Origin: Sclerodactyla briareus
Lineage: Eukaryota; Echinodermata; Holothuroidea; Dendrochirotida; Sclerodactylidae
Length of the DNA: 64,000 nt
Assembly (NCBI GenBank): GCA_026419785.1
Contig: JAODTK010005599.1
Coordinates: 207,501-271,500, forward strand
Direction of reading: 5' to 3'
In this document: positions 53,201 through 61,984 of the stretch, in pieces
Numbering within the stretch: position 1 is the first letter of the stretch
How the letters are laid out: each line of letters starts with the position of its first letter
The notes under the pieces: generated by a model
Told to the model about the DNA's origin: nothing
Seen by the model: the letters and a program-made list of their open reading frames with translations, nothing else
Databases searched by the model: none
Position numbers and translations under genes: made by a program

Positions 53201-56200
53201 GGCCTGGAAGATGATTGGTCAATCCGAGGGCAAACCCGGAGCAGCACTTTGATTCGCCGATTGCACATCATGAACATTGTACGTGCTACTACTCCATGGG
53301 GAATGAGTGGATGGACAAGGATAAAACCAAAAGATGCCGAGAGGTGAGTTACCACCGGGCGGGCCTCCCCCCCCTCCCTACAACTGCGACGTCTCTACCC
53401 ATCACTACCCCCTTCTGGCCCCCCTTCTAAACGCGCAACCGCTGGACCTACCTATCACCGCAACATCCCTCTTTGTACCCACCTAACCTATGACACATCC
53501 GTTTTTAATCCCTATAACACTACCTTTACCTTGTTTTTATTCCTTGACGAGTCCCGAGGACTCTATGCGGCATGACGTGTGTGGTGTGTGCGTGTGTGTT
53601 TGTAAACGCTGGCTTGTAAACACGATAACTCAAAACCACCCTGGATAGATGAGGCTCTACTTGGTCTGTGTGTTCACCATTATGATTACATGACCCTATG
53701 TTCCTTTGCATCAGGTTCAAGGTCTCAAGGTCAAGTCTGAAATCCTTGTAAACATTATGAGTCCAGGAGGCTGGCCTATTCAAGCTGAAATTTGGTTTCT
53801 AGCTCTCTTATGAAGAGTACAGAACCCTGTCGTTTTTTGGTAGAGATTGGGGCATTTTGTGGGAAATTGAAATTAAAATTGAAAAAACTGATATTTCATT
53901 CAGCTTGTAAACACGATACTCCCACCCCACCTGGATGGATACTTGTTATTGTGTTCCCCATGATGATTATATGACCCTATTTTTTGGGGTCAGGCGAGGT
54001 CATCAGAGACCAAGTCTGAAATCCTGTAAACATGATAATCCCAGAATGCTGGTCCAATCAGACAGAAATTTAGGTGTGTAGCTTTCTTATGATGAAAACA
54101 TCATATTGTGGGCAGTTTGGGGGTTTTAGTTGAGTTTTTGATCAATACTCAACCTGCATGGAATGGATGGAGCTCAAACCCATGTGTGTTCCCCGATGAG
54201 TACATGAAATCTGAAATCTATTGTTTTTGGGATTAGGTCAAAGTTCGTCTCTGGTCAAATTTGTGACAAAGTATTATTTTGGGCAATTTCAGTCTTACCG
54301 TCCGACCATACCTGATGGATGACGCTCACACTTGGCATGTGCGTTGATTACAATCATCCTAATGTGTTAGGTCACTGTTTTTAGAAATGAGTCAAGTAAT
54401 CACTAAGCCTTTTGGCTTTCGGGTTACCCACCCAATGCTACTTCCTATACCCATGCCAACATCTGCACCCTATCCGTAATTATATTCCCGCAACACTTCA
54501 AGTGTCCAGGGATTATGATCCTGGGGCAGGGGCATAAATGTGGGGGGTGTCACACCCCCCTGAGATATTTAAAAGTCGGTCCTGTGGCGGCAAAAAGTCG
54601 GTCTCTGAGCGGCCAAAGACAATTTTTAAGGAACCTTGAATAGACCCCCGAAGACGGATGTTCATGCCATAAAAACTGTAACAAAGGGGACCATGTATGG
54701 AAGCCAACCACGGAATGATTTGCCGTCCCCCCCCCCCTACTCGTCGTGAACGTCACCACGGTCGCCAAAACAAAAAACCGGAGAAATTACAAAGTAGTCA
54801 GTCAAAAAGGCGGTCTCAGACAGAATATCTAGTCTATCCCAAAAGTTCACATCCCCCTTGGATAATTGTGTATAAATTTATGCCCCGGTTCTGGGGCTGC
54901 GTCTGCTGTCTCCACCTCAGCCGCTGCTGCCGTATATGGACAACATGAAGGTCATTACAAGGTCCCGGGAGTAATAAAAATTTGGAAAAATTGTATGGTG
55001 AATTTCCTAATTTTGTCGCATATAAATTAAACTTAGAGAATGCGGACAACAGCTGGTCTTGAATAACAGTTGGGTCATTCAGTCACCAGGGGTCAAATGG
55101 ACATCAGTGATGTGTTTTCTCCAGATGAGATCCAGGAAGGTCATTTTTGTGGGGACAGACAGTTGGCGGGTTACCCCGCCTGCTTCATGTCTACTTACTT
55201 TCTGTACAGTGTGTACCCCCTCCAGGTATAACCTTAGGTATTCAGTCCAAGCTGCCACTACTGTGGTACTGGATCACTTAAGTTGAAGAATCGAGTCTAT
55301 TGACCTCCATGTCGAAAACGATCGTTGCGAAATACAGGTACTACCAAGTGTTGAATACCTATAGATATATACACTAGAAACAGTTACCAGTAGTGTGTGC
55401 AAAACCCAGTTGAATATCCGTATTCTGTAACTCTCACCGATTTCCTTAAGAGTTACGGTTTTTCAACTGGGATTTGCACACATTAAAAGTAACTTGATTC
55501 AGAGTGGTGACTGTGCTCTGGGATCTCAACATTCCAAATGACCCATAGCAGCCCATGCCAACTACATTAGGAACAAAGCACTCCGCTAATTTGAGATGTC
55601 ATGGTGAAGAGATGCAATGAAGATGTCTAATGCCTATTTCATGAAAAAATTCACCTCTAGGTACTACCTGGAATCAATCGCATACTATGACCGAGCCCTC
55701 AATATCCAGCACTCCCTGGGCCTTCACCGGTCCGTGTACATCGCCCGTTAATCAGGAACAAGGCCCTCTCCCTCTTTGAGATGGGGCGGTTCGACGAGGC
55801 TTTAAAGTTTGCCCTCGATGCCCTCAACATGAGGAAGTCAACCTTTGAACGCCACCGGGACAACGTGGGGCTCCAGAACGACGTGGCCCGGAGCTACTAC
55901 CAGGTCGGGATGTGCTACCACCGAAGAGGGGACAAGAAGAGGAAAGAAGGCCAGACTGTTGGTAAGTTGAAAAAGAAGGTGCGCTCTGGTTTTTCATCTT
56001 ATCTGCAGCTGCCTTGCTTCCATGAGGATTCTCGTGAAACACTGAATATGAATGTTCCTTTAAAGTTCCATTCAGCCTTTGAAATATCCAAAAAAGTAGG
56101 CATCAATGATATGGGAAATGAATGCCATCGTCCGACACCTCAATTTACATGAAGAACCTCAGTCAAAATTACAGCACTTGAATCATTCGATTTTGGAGAA

Positions 56201-59200
56201 AATAATGATCAGTCTGCAAACTTGAAAAAAGCAGGCCGGCCGTAAGACAGTATTCGCTTGGCCACAGGGACCTATTCCACAAAATTACAAATTTTGACCT
56301 AATACGATCATTCAAACAAGATTTTTGCTTCAATTGTAGTTTTTAAATCAGTCAATACAATGGATTACTACAGTATGAGTAGCTCCGTGGCTGGGAAGGA
56401 CATGAAATGAAGGTTATTTGCAGATTTTTGTTACACAGTCATCTAATGTCTTCCGAGAGAGTTACAGTGAAATTGCATCAACAAAGTGTACAGGCTCTGA
56501 CAACTTAGTCCTTCATTGATGTTCAACAAACAAGGAGAACATGTTCATTGGTGGTTCATTAATGGTCTTTAAAGGTCAGTGGGAGTGCAAAACACGACTT
56601 TAGAGAATGTGATTCCTTCTGATTGGTGAGAAAGAATCCGCCCCCCAGACTGACAGTGAAAATGAGACAAACCTACTAGTTTTTTGCGCAAATGATACTT
56701 ACCTTCTACCACTTACGTTTGCAGTTAACCCACCGACTAGCCGCTGGGATCTGGCATATTCTTTCTGCTAGGCGCTGGCCACTCCTGTCATTCGATGCTA
56801 CACCAGTTTTCGAACGCTGGTTATGTTGTGCCATCCATTCCCATGAAGAGGAACATGTCTAGCATTCGAGCAATGTCAGGTCTCTCAAACAGCAAGAAAA
56901 ATAGCATACGTCAGGAACTGTTCAGGTTGTTCAACACACAGATCATAAATAATTACACCAGAGAATTTCTGCATTACGCATGAGATCATCAACCCACAAC
57001 TGTGTTTTTTACCAACATTTTTTTTTTGCCAAAACAGAATGGGTTTCAAAGAGAAAGGTTTATATTAATGTATTCAGTTTACTACCTTTGTATGTAATAC
57101 GTTTTAAACCTTTGAACCCTTGAAAAACCCTTCAATTCAAATTCCGATGGCTAGTTTGACCCACTGGTACTTCATTTGAGGAATAAACTGCAACTGGGAG
57201 ACGTTTTACTGGTGAATAAACAGTCAAGACTCGAATTAGGGTAAATAACGGACGAGGCGCAGCTGAGTTCGTTATTAAGCTAAATTCAGAGTCGAGACTG
57301 TTTATGAACCAGTAAAAGTCGACCTGCTGTATTTTATCCTATTCTACAACCTGCAATCAAGATTCCCAACAATTAAGAGAGAGCTTATCTCTAGATCTAT
57401 ATCTTTGTATCTCTAAACAGTAAATAAGCAGCTAGAGTAACTATTACGTTAGTTAGATCGAAGTAAGTTGCATCGCGTACCATACACAAAATACAGACCA
57501 CGTGTGCAAAACCGGAGGGTTCTTCGCGTGTGACCATGGCGTTCACCAATGCAACGAGCGACGCGTCGTTTCGCCAGTTTGTTAATCTCGTTGAGATAGT
57601 ACGCCCTCTGAAGAGCGCCTATACTGGAAGACGGATTGCGCCGTGTGTTGTATGTAACATAAACTTCCAAAGGCTCACGCAACCTTACATTCGCGTTTAA
57701 AAAGTACTGCGTTTACTTGAAAACGAAACAAATCGAGCGAGTATTCGATTGTTGTGTTACTCTGAACAGCTGACTGTTATTGCAACAATAACAGTCCGCG
57801 ACGGATTGGGTTGGCCAATCAGAATCCTGTATTTGCAATAACGGATAGCTTGGGGTTGTAGAATTGAGAGTGTTGTGTCAGGAACATCATAATTGTGAGG
57901 ACCTTCTTGGTCGTTGTTTCAGATACCATTGATGACCTGAAGGAGCAGAGAAGCACTACCAGGAGGCCCTGAGGCTGATCTTTGACCTGGGCTACGACAG
58001 GCGTATCCACGACTATGAAGAGTTCAAGGAGGATTACCTGGAACTCACCCAGATGATCCGTGGGCCAAGGAAAAAGATAATCTGGATTTCCAGAGAGCAG
58101 TTCGGGGTATGTACACATGATCTCATCACATGGTATGATGTGTATGGTTGTCATGGTTTTATGAAAAATCAAAATGACTGGTGCCTAGTGAGGTAGCCAG
58201 CTGAGCTAGGAAAACATGTACCAATAGGTTATCTAAATTCAAAATTAGGCTGTGACAATAGTGTATTGCATATTCAATGGAACCGGGAGAACAATTCATG
58301 TCCCAAAACTATGAAGAAGTGTGTGACGTACCTCCGATACCCCGGGCATGGTCAGTCAAGTGTGGGTCATTGTCGAATACAAAGTAACTTACATGTGTGT
58401 CACTTTCCCTCAATGGTCAGTCACAAAGCTGACTCTGGGGCATGTCATTTTACATGGAATTATGTAGAAAATAATAGGAAGCCTGACCTAACACCTGCGG
58501 TCAGTTTCAAAAATTATAAGTCAGCTCAGTGACTGAGGGGTGCATCAATGAATAAGAATTGTATGACTCACCTTTGCTATGGTTATCTGGGTTGGCTCAT
58601 AGGTACGTAAATAAGGTAGATTTACTGATTAGATTTTCTGTGTAAAATATGCTATTTAAGTCATGCAACATGCATAATTTATGCAAAATTTCAATCCTGG
58701 ATTCTTACAAAAATTGGTGAATACGGTCTACCTTCAGTCCGAAATGTTCTCAACCATAAAATGTCTATATCCCGTCAACCTTAGGTCTGAATTTTTAATT
58801 CTTTGCTGGAGGTCAAAGGAGTCCATTTAGGCACGCATGACTGTGTGTGTGAACATTTTTGAGAATGGTTACTGAAAACGCAAGATCCGATTAGTCTTAT
58901 ACTTGCGTTGTTCATCACCACAGTCTGTAATTGATGCCTATTTTTCAAGTGTCAATCTCATTATAGCCTGTTCATGAGTGGTGTGTGCATTATACATGGA
59001 ACAATGCTTATGTTCAATTGTTGGAGGTAAGTCAACATTTGAGCATGATTAGTCCACTTTAGGCACATCTGGGGGTTTATGCAATCGAATCCTCTGTGGT
59101 TGAACTGTAACAGATGGGGGCTCACTTTTTCTGCAGATCGTAAAGTTGATAGATAAATTCGGAAAAATGAACTGAAAATGTGATTTGTAACCAGGTGGGT

Positions 59201-61634
59201 GCACAGATTTTAGCATGGGGTTGAGCCTCAGCGAAGCATTTACTGTGTGAGAACCAATAGGAGCACCTTTAAAAGTAGAGCATGACCCCTAATCCTCTCC
59301 TGATTTCTCACCCCTGCTTTATTACCATGGAGTCTATTCGAGTCATCCACGGGGGTGATTATGGCTACTTTAGGATTTTCCATAAAGAATGCAATATTTT
59401 CATAGGACGCAGTATTTTTCCCCCATCTCATAAATGGTGGATGCATGGAAATATTCTTTATTGCTTCTCGCGCCGATATCTTCAATATTTATGGTTGAGC
59501 AAGAGCGTACAAGCAGTTTCTTTGATTGCTGATATAAAATAGCAATCGAATGTCGATTCCGTTCCAATTTGTCTTGATTAATAGTAGGAAGTTTGCAAAA
59601 TGGATTGGCCAATGGTTCAATGGTAGGCCTATGTTATTGCATCAATAATATTCCTGAGGGGTTTTTCACTTGGGTAGGTACATGTAGTCTACTCAGATTC
59701 CAAAGGCAAGGAATCACGTAGCCTTTTTGGCTCTTGTTGAATTTTATGGCAAGGTAGTAACTTTTTGCTTTTTTACACACACAAAATTTGCAGAGTTTGA
59801 GAGTTCCCGAAAATTGTCCAAATATTTGGAGAATGAGTAATAAAAAAGGTCAGAAAACTTTGGATTGCAGTTGCATTCCTGTGAAATTACTGTGAGTTGC
59901 CCAGCTATAACAGATTTTTCTTTGGCCAATGACAGAATTTTGAGGTTCGCGTCCTGAATGTCCAGCAGTTCCTTGCACAGCAAGAGGCCGCGGGGAGCGA
60001 CATCGGGCGACTGCCCTCCCTCGACCCCGAAGAACACAGAGAAGGGTCTCAAGGTAGCAGCTTTGTTGATTCTCTCACTAGTTGATTGACAGGAATGAGC
60101 CTGTCTGTATTCTCAGTATGAGGATATGACAAAGATACAAGCCCCGGACATGCTGTGCTGGAGCTCCTATGCAGAGCAGAAGTCAGTGCGGAGCCGTGTT
60201 GCTATGCCACGATAGCGCCTCATGCAGTTGTGTTTAGGGCATGTGTTTGGGCGACTGATTCCATTCTGTCAGAATATTAGAATCTGTTCCCGTTTGACAG
60301 CCTCCTCTAGTTCGAGCCTAACATTAATTAGCTCTAGTCCGCTCCGTGATATAATACTTCTCGCCTAATGGTGTTTCGCCAGATGCAATCGATTTGTATT
60401 TTGAACTAATTATGTTGTTTCTGTGCCTCCGTGAGGATCGGCTGACTTTTTAGTTTATTATCAGCATATTCTGAACAGTGGAACACTCACTAAAGATGTT
60501 CCAGAAGAATGCACTATGGTATACTGTCATTACTATGAAGCAACAAAGGTACGCATCGGGCACATGGTAGGAATTCGCAGACAGATAGTAAACAAACTCA
60601 AATGTGTTTACCAATTGTTACATGCAATAGGGAACCCTCCTCAATCTGTTTCTGCGTCCCTATGTAATTCTTGAAAATAAGAATACAAGGAAGGAATGGT
60701 GATTTCATGTCCTAAATTTCAGTGCACGTAATTATTTTGGGAGGAGGGAAACGTTTCCCCATGCCCCCCTTAGCAACCCCATTAATTATTATGGATATGG
60801 AACCCTTCAATCCATCATGGATATCAAACCTTTTGTAATATTATATCAAACCTTATAATTGAATAATGAATATGAATTACGATTCCCTTGCTTCAGTATG
60901 GATAAACAAACTTCTGTCCTATAATGAATATCAAACCTTTTTTCAATATTATGAATTGCGAACTTTCTGCTTTATATGAATACTGAACCTTTCTCGACAT
61001 TATGAATAACTAACCTTATGCAATGGATAATGACCCTTATGAACAATGACCCTCATTAATGAAGAACCTTATGAATATCGGGCTGTCACCGTATGAACGT
61101 CGGATTGGACTGACAAAAAAAAAATTCTCCAGCTGTTATATTAGCCTCATTATAATTCATCCCGCAGTTGGTCAAGTGTAGTGAAAGTTCGAAAATGAGC
61201 CATAATAATAGCGCTGTGTGAAAAACCTCGTCGACACCCTTGAAGTGCTCTGTGGTGAGCAGGCAAACTTCCAACCGAGGACATGCCTAATGTCTTGGGG
61301 CTCCCAATTAGCCATTTCCTATTCACGGTTGTTATTCATTCTGAGTGAAACCAATTGTTGATTTCCTAGTAGAACTCTTCTCGAGATACTGAAAATGTTT
61401 TAAACAATTTTCGTGTTGCCAGTCCATTACTTTTTGCTTTCTTGAGTTCTATTTCAATTTATTTCCATGAGAAGTGGATATGAACCTTTAACCTGGGTTT
61501 GGACTTCTGTCTGAAATTTGAATGCTGTGACCACTTGAGAACCCTGTGACATAATTATTTTTTAAATAATTTATTATCTCTGTGATAATTTTCTGTTTTT
61601 CTCCTCCATAGCCAAGAAGTGCCGATTATCCTGA
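35044..61634 (+). CDS. DED-like / NB-ARC / TPR protein gene (NLR- or APAF1-like), ten exons traced
   Basis: The gene is traced as exons 35044-35291, 41286-41545, 42919-43057, 44384-44516, 49738-51054, 53161-53343, 55661-55961, 57923-58106, 59936-60053 and 61612-61634, about 2.9 kb of coding sequence or roughly 970 codons. Domains in order are a death-effector-like fold, an NB-ARC nucleotide switch, tetratricopeptide repeats and a short tail. Proteins of this plan are cytosolic; the ATPase controls oligomerisation, the repeats sense or inhibit, and the death fold recruits adaptors or caspases. That role here is inferred from family knowledge. Phases agree at the junctions of exons 3/4, 4/5, 6/7, 7/8, 8/9 and 9/10. 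Several exons need one-base shifts, so the copy is either a pseudogene or damaged by assembly error. Exons between 35.3 and 41.3 kb may be missing. Confidence 0.75.
35830..36490. repeat. Dispersed repeat with AAACTT(G)GGTGG and AGGTCA blocks, copy A
   Basis: The head CTGCAACACTGGAAGTGTC...GGGGATTATG matches the start of the copy at 54.48 kb. Internal blocks (GAAACTTGGACAC, GTGAAATCTCGG, GAGT(C/T)CGAAAGTGGGC, AACTTGGTGGGTGG, CAAGGTCACCAGAGGT) recur at 62.7-63.25 kb. It lies in intron 1. Confidence 0.75.
35888..35972. repeat. 9-bp minisatellite, CACCTCCGC units
   Basis: About six to seven CACCTCCGC units are flanked by GCC triplets, inside the dispersed repeat. Frames through it (poly-Gly, RRW or ATS repeats) are artefacts. 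Confidence 0.9.
37700..39485 (+). mobile_element. LINE ORF2 fragment in intron 1, sense orientation
   Basis: Frames in order carry a linker with ERARIARQQRRNLLEAS, DGIVLTEEINVGARWAGYFE, RT parts with VFARIILNRIL, STGDLILARRVLVK, MDWILV, the catalytic LDFADE (38779-38796), then RTKLCVFGS and LQMRFFGHSALFGADNPAHR near the C-terminus, ending with MDQAW...ARESRPIGSGG. This is the usual order from endonuclease-RT linker to C-terminus. The catalytic motif has E for the second D, and the FYxDD context is eroded; with many frame changes the copy is dead. It is the same broad family as the minus-strand fragment at 10.8 kb. Confidence 0.85.
39486..41285. other. Intron 1 remainder, no exon seen
   Basis: I searched for further death-fold or NB-ARC exons and found none. 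A DR1-like GGGTCA-A-AGGTCA lies on the minus strand at 40032-40046. The frame at 40688-40903 is unrecognised. Confidence 0.4.
41286..41545 (+). CDS. Exon 2: NB-ARC entry and P-loop (Walker A)
   Basis: A pyrimidine-rich acceptor (CATCCCTCCACAG) precedes CVEEVD, then YDRQYHESVERIKATAGG, then PYFIGAESRKLTG, the position of the FIGRE-type motif before NB-ARC domains. IKCIYIHGINGGAG leads into GKTKLAQQITAY, a classical GGxGKT phosphate-binding loop at about 41464-41500. One extra G in a GGGG run interrupts the loop and one shift follows exon entry; a TAA lies shortly after the loop. The donor is ACGGG|GTGAGA. This exon would bind the nucleotide phosphates. Confidence 0.8.
41546..42918. other. Intron 2
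   Basis: No additional exon or clear repeat recognised. Confidence 0.45.
42919..43057 (+). CDS. Exon 3: NB-ARC segment between P-loop and Walker B
   Basis: The 139-bp exon is fully open: it begins DEDGSATEGDQHERDGG, an acidic loop, and ends MTLAEYDEDILFETICMRKQ, resembling the helix after the P-loop strand in NB-ARC proteins. The acceptor is AACGCAG and the donor AAC|GTGAGT. It ends in phase 1, which fits exon 4. No frame errors. Confidence 0.7.
43860..44100. repeat. Partial copy of the 312-bp unit family
   Basis: Blocks ATAATGAGTACAT, TGAACCCATTG, ATCTGAGGTCAGCAGGGGTC and AAAGTCTGAAAACCTT match the units at 47-49 kb in the same order. Confidence 0.75.
44384..44516 (+). CDS. Exon 4: NB-ARC Walker B and sensor
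   Basis: The 133-bp exon is fully open and phase-matched with exon 3. TLLLLDNAEELL is a Walker B (kinase-2) strand with its aspartate, and KWVKFIVTSR is the following strand with the TSR arginine sensor (RNBS-B). Between them SADNFKNQLSALLDC forms the linking helix. The acceptor is a strong CTTCTCTTCCAG and the donor is TCTAG|GTGAGA. These two motifs make the NB-ARC assignment firm. Confidence 0.9.
45205..46500. repeat. Related repeat with a GTCTCGCCTGAT head and AGGTCA pairs
   Basis: It begins with a small GTCTCGCCT...AGGAGAGAC hairpin and a TGT-rich block, then shows AAAGGTCACTTAAGGTCA (45860-45876) and AAAGGTCATTTAAGGTCA (46328-46344) with similar spacing of GATTTGCATAAA-type words. It is a separate subfamily from the 47-kb array. 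It lies in intron 4. Confidence 0.65.
46640..46805. mobile_element. Small element with GGGCGTCA / TGACGC termini and G/C runs
   Basis: CATGGGCGTCAAACAGGTGG on the left faces GGGGTGACGCTCCTGG on the right, with G-runs and a C-run between. The left end resembles the block at 7965-8015. It is probably a non-autonomous DNA element. Confidence 0.4.
46980..49285. repeat. Modular repeat, seven tandem units of about 312 bp
   Basis: Unit starts of the form CTTGTAAACACGATAAC lie near 47082, 47395, 47710, 48030, 48330, 48648 and 48955. Each unit repeats, in order, TTGGTATGTGTGTTCCC, GATGAGTACATGAACCC, AGGTCAGAGGTCATCTGAGG-like, AAAGTCTGAAAACCTTG, GTGTATAGC, GGGGAGTACAG and TTTTGGTCAAAA. A TGTG-rich head precedes it and a hairpin tail AAGCCTTTTGGCTT ends it near 49280. 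It sits in intron 4. Confidence 0.9.
49738..51054 (+). CDS. Exon 5: ARC and winged-helix part, first TPR-like helices
   Basis: The phase matches exon 4 (AG + G). HAIPVQPLNELDS is the strand after the TSR sensor; LAVLCG near 49909 stands where NB-ARC proteins carry GLPLAL. MVQMISELTPKLKEIL and LIRLSVFPSAFSDADA (50120-50210) form the winged-helix entry. LLRMLLADENSKNAFHDALL (50358-50420) and KLLEEAKLLRR (50955-50985) are TPR-like, and the exon closes with ADPTLLARTINSLRSLLRQ before a CAA|GTAAGT donor. Several one-base shifts occur. At 1.3 kb this is the longest exon and may contain an unseen short intron. Confidence 0.7.
51218..51540. repeat. Intronic duplication, copy A
   Basis: Blocks TATCTATAGGTCCAAACC, CCTATGTGGAG, TTGGCCTTCAAA and later CAATCTCCC...TATTCTTTTCGAAGTG reappear in the same order at 52500-52825. 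Confidence 0.75.
52500..52825. repeat. Intronic duplication, copy B
   Basis: Partner of 51218-51540, with ATATCTATAGGTCCACACC through ATTCTTCAAAGTGGAATG. Divergence is marked, so the event is old. Both copies lie in intron 5. Confidence 0.75.
53161..53343 (+). CDS. Exon 6: TPR segment
   Basis: The acceptor is TTGTATTTCTAG and the donor GAGAG|GTGAGT. Visible pieces are SLENHLQAWKMIGQSEGKPG, then YYSMGNEWMDKDKTK, then KDAE joining in phase to exon 7 (AG + G). Spacing of W, G, Y and A residues fits tetratricopeptide helices. At least two one-base shifts are needed. Confidence 0.6.
53545..54425. repeat. Modular repeat, short copy with about two and a half units
   Basis: The head CTCTATGCGGCATGACGTGTG resembles ATCTATGCAGTGACTTCGTG at 46984; units start near 53619 and 53901; the tail CACTAAGCCTTTTGGCTTTC ends it. 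It shares all internal blocks with the 47-kb array. Confidence 0.85.
54480..55080. repeat. Dispersed repeat copy B (family of 35.8 kb), split by a MITE
   Basis: CCGCAACACTTCAAGTGTC and GGGATTATGATCCTGGGG match the head at 35848; after the inserted element the family resumes with CTGGGGCTGCGTCTGCTG and GAAGGTCATTACAAGG. Confidence 0.7.
54527..54888. mobile_element. hAT-type MITE, 362 bp, nested in an older repeat
   Basis: The left terminus CAGGGGCATAAAT and right terminus (complement CCGGGGCATAAAT) match at 12 of 13 bases. They are flanked by TCCTGGGG (54519-54526) and TTCTGGGG (54889-54896), a probable 8-bp target duplication with one difference. TIRs starting CAGGGG with 8-bp duplications are typical of hAT elements. 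No transposase; a C-run of 12 lies inside. Confidence 0.8.
55393..55482. repeat. Imperfect palindrome of about 90 bp
   Basis: TGTGTGCAAAACCCAGTTGAA with a trailing GTAACTCT faces AGAGTTACGG and TTCAACTGGGATTTGCACAC, with a 14-base loop. It lies in intron 6, 180 bp before exon 7. Confidence 0.85.
55661..55961 (+). CDS. Exon 7: tetratricopeptide repeats
   Basis: YYLESIAYYDRALNIQHSLG is one clear TPR helix pair, NKALSLFEMGRFDEALKFAL a second (GRFDEAL is diagnostic), and DVARSYYQVGMCYHRRGD a third. Such repeats form a superhelical protein-binding surface. One shift is needed near 55748. The exon ends QTV in phase 1 at GTTG|GTAAGT and matches exon 8. Confidence 0.9.
56053..56340. repeat. Dispersed repeat, copy A (partner at 63705-64000)
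   Basis: It starts TTTAAAGTTCCATTCAGCC and continues through TCAAAATTACAGCACTTGAA and GGCCGGCCGTAAG to GATTTTTGCTTCAATTG, all matched in order 7.6 kb downstream. It lies 90 bp after exon 7 in intron 7. Confidence 0.85.
57199..57322. mobile_element. Foldback element with 50-bp arms
   Basis: ACGTTTTACTGGTGAATAAA and the following ACAGTCAAGACTCGAATT face AATTCAGAGTCGAGACTGTT and TATGAACCAGTAAAA across a CGGACGAGGCGCAGCTGAG centre. The match covers most of both arms. It lies in intron 7. Confidence 0.85.
57341..57864. mobile_element. Possible TIR element beside the foldback
   Basis: ATTCTACAACC at 57341 is matched by its complement ending at 57864, 11 bp. The interior ends with TTGGCCAATCAGAATCCTG and a CTGTTATTGCAACAATAACAG hairpin. 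It may be a nested MITE; the TIR is short, so confidence is limited. Confidence 0.4.
57923..58106 (+). CDS. Exon 8: last TPR and linker
   Basis: The phase from exon 7 gives DTIDDLKEQ, then after one shift EKHYQEALRLIFDLGYD, a final TPR helix, followed by DYEEFKEDYLELTQMI and RGPRKKIIWISREQFG. The acceptor is GTTGTTTCAG and the donor GGG|GTATGT, ending in phase 0. Confidence 0.8.
58825..59738. repeat. Modular repeat, diverged copy with head and tail
   Basis: The head GCATGACTGTGTGTGTGAAC and the tail GGAATCACGTAGCC-TTTTT-GGCTC match the ends of the 47-kb and 53.5-kb copies; the interior is too diverged to count units. It lies in intron 8, ending about 200 bp before exon 9. Confidence 0.55.
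59936..60053 (+). CDS. Exon 9: C-terminal segment
   Basis: A 118-bp open exon with no errors: NFEVRVLNVQQFLAQQEAAG then DIGRLPSLDPEEHREGSQ. The helix-like start is followed by an acidic, probably disordered stretch. It is phase-compatible with exons 8 and 10. The donor AAG|GTAGCA is weaker than the others. Confidence 0.65.
60785..61085. repeat. Degenerate minisatellite, about 35-40 bp units
   Basis: The words ATGAATATC or ATGGATATC followed by AAACCTT and an AT-rich spacer recur about eight times. It lies in intron 9. Confidence 0.7.
61612..61634 (+). CDS. Exon 10: terminal exon with stop
   Basis: After a TTTCTCCTCCATAG acceptor the phase-matched frame gives AKKCRLS and a TGA. In another frame the same exon reads PRSADYPDTEEQEPDLE before a TAA at 61663, an acidic tail that would fit exon 9 equally well if one base were off. 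I favour the phase-matched reading but hold both open. Confidence 0.5.
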
Positions 61635-61984
61635 CACAGAGGAACAAGAACCGGATCTGGAATAACCAGAGAATACTAGGGGAAACCCAAATATGACCTC
61701 ATAAGAGGTCACTAAATGTTGTTTCACGTCTCCAAGATGCTATATAAACATGTGTGTTGGGATTGTTCGTTAAACATTATCCAACCAATCGATCTCTCTG
61801 TAATCGTCAAGGTGCCAAACTGTTACTGCTCTCTGTGTGTCAATTTCTGTTCTTGGTACACCGAGTTTGTGCTGGGGACAAACCATTGATGGCAATCACA
61901 GGCAACAACCCATGAATGCAGTGTACCACTGAGTTAGTACTCAGCGACTATCATGCAACCTTTATCAAGTGAAGTCCCTCTACC
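61635..61984 (+). other. 3' flank / likely 3' UTR of the receptor-like gene
   Basis: No AATAAA-type signal is obvious in the first 350 bases after the stop. A perfect inverted repeat TGACCTC-ATAA-GAGGTCA lies at 61694-61711. Confidence 0.4.
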
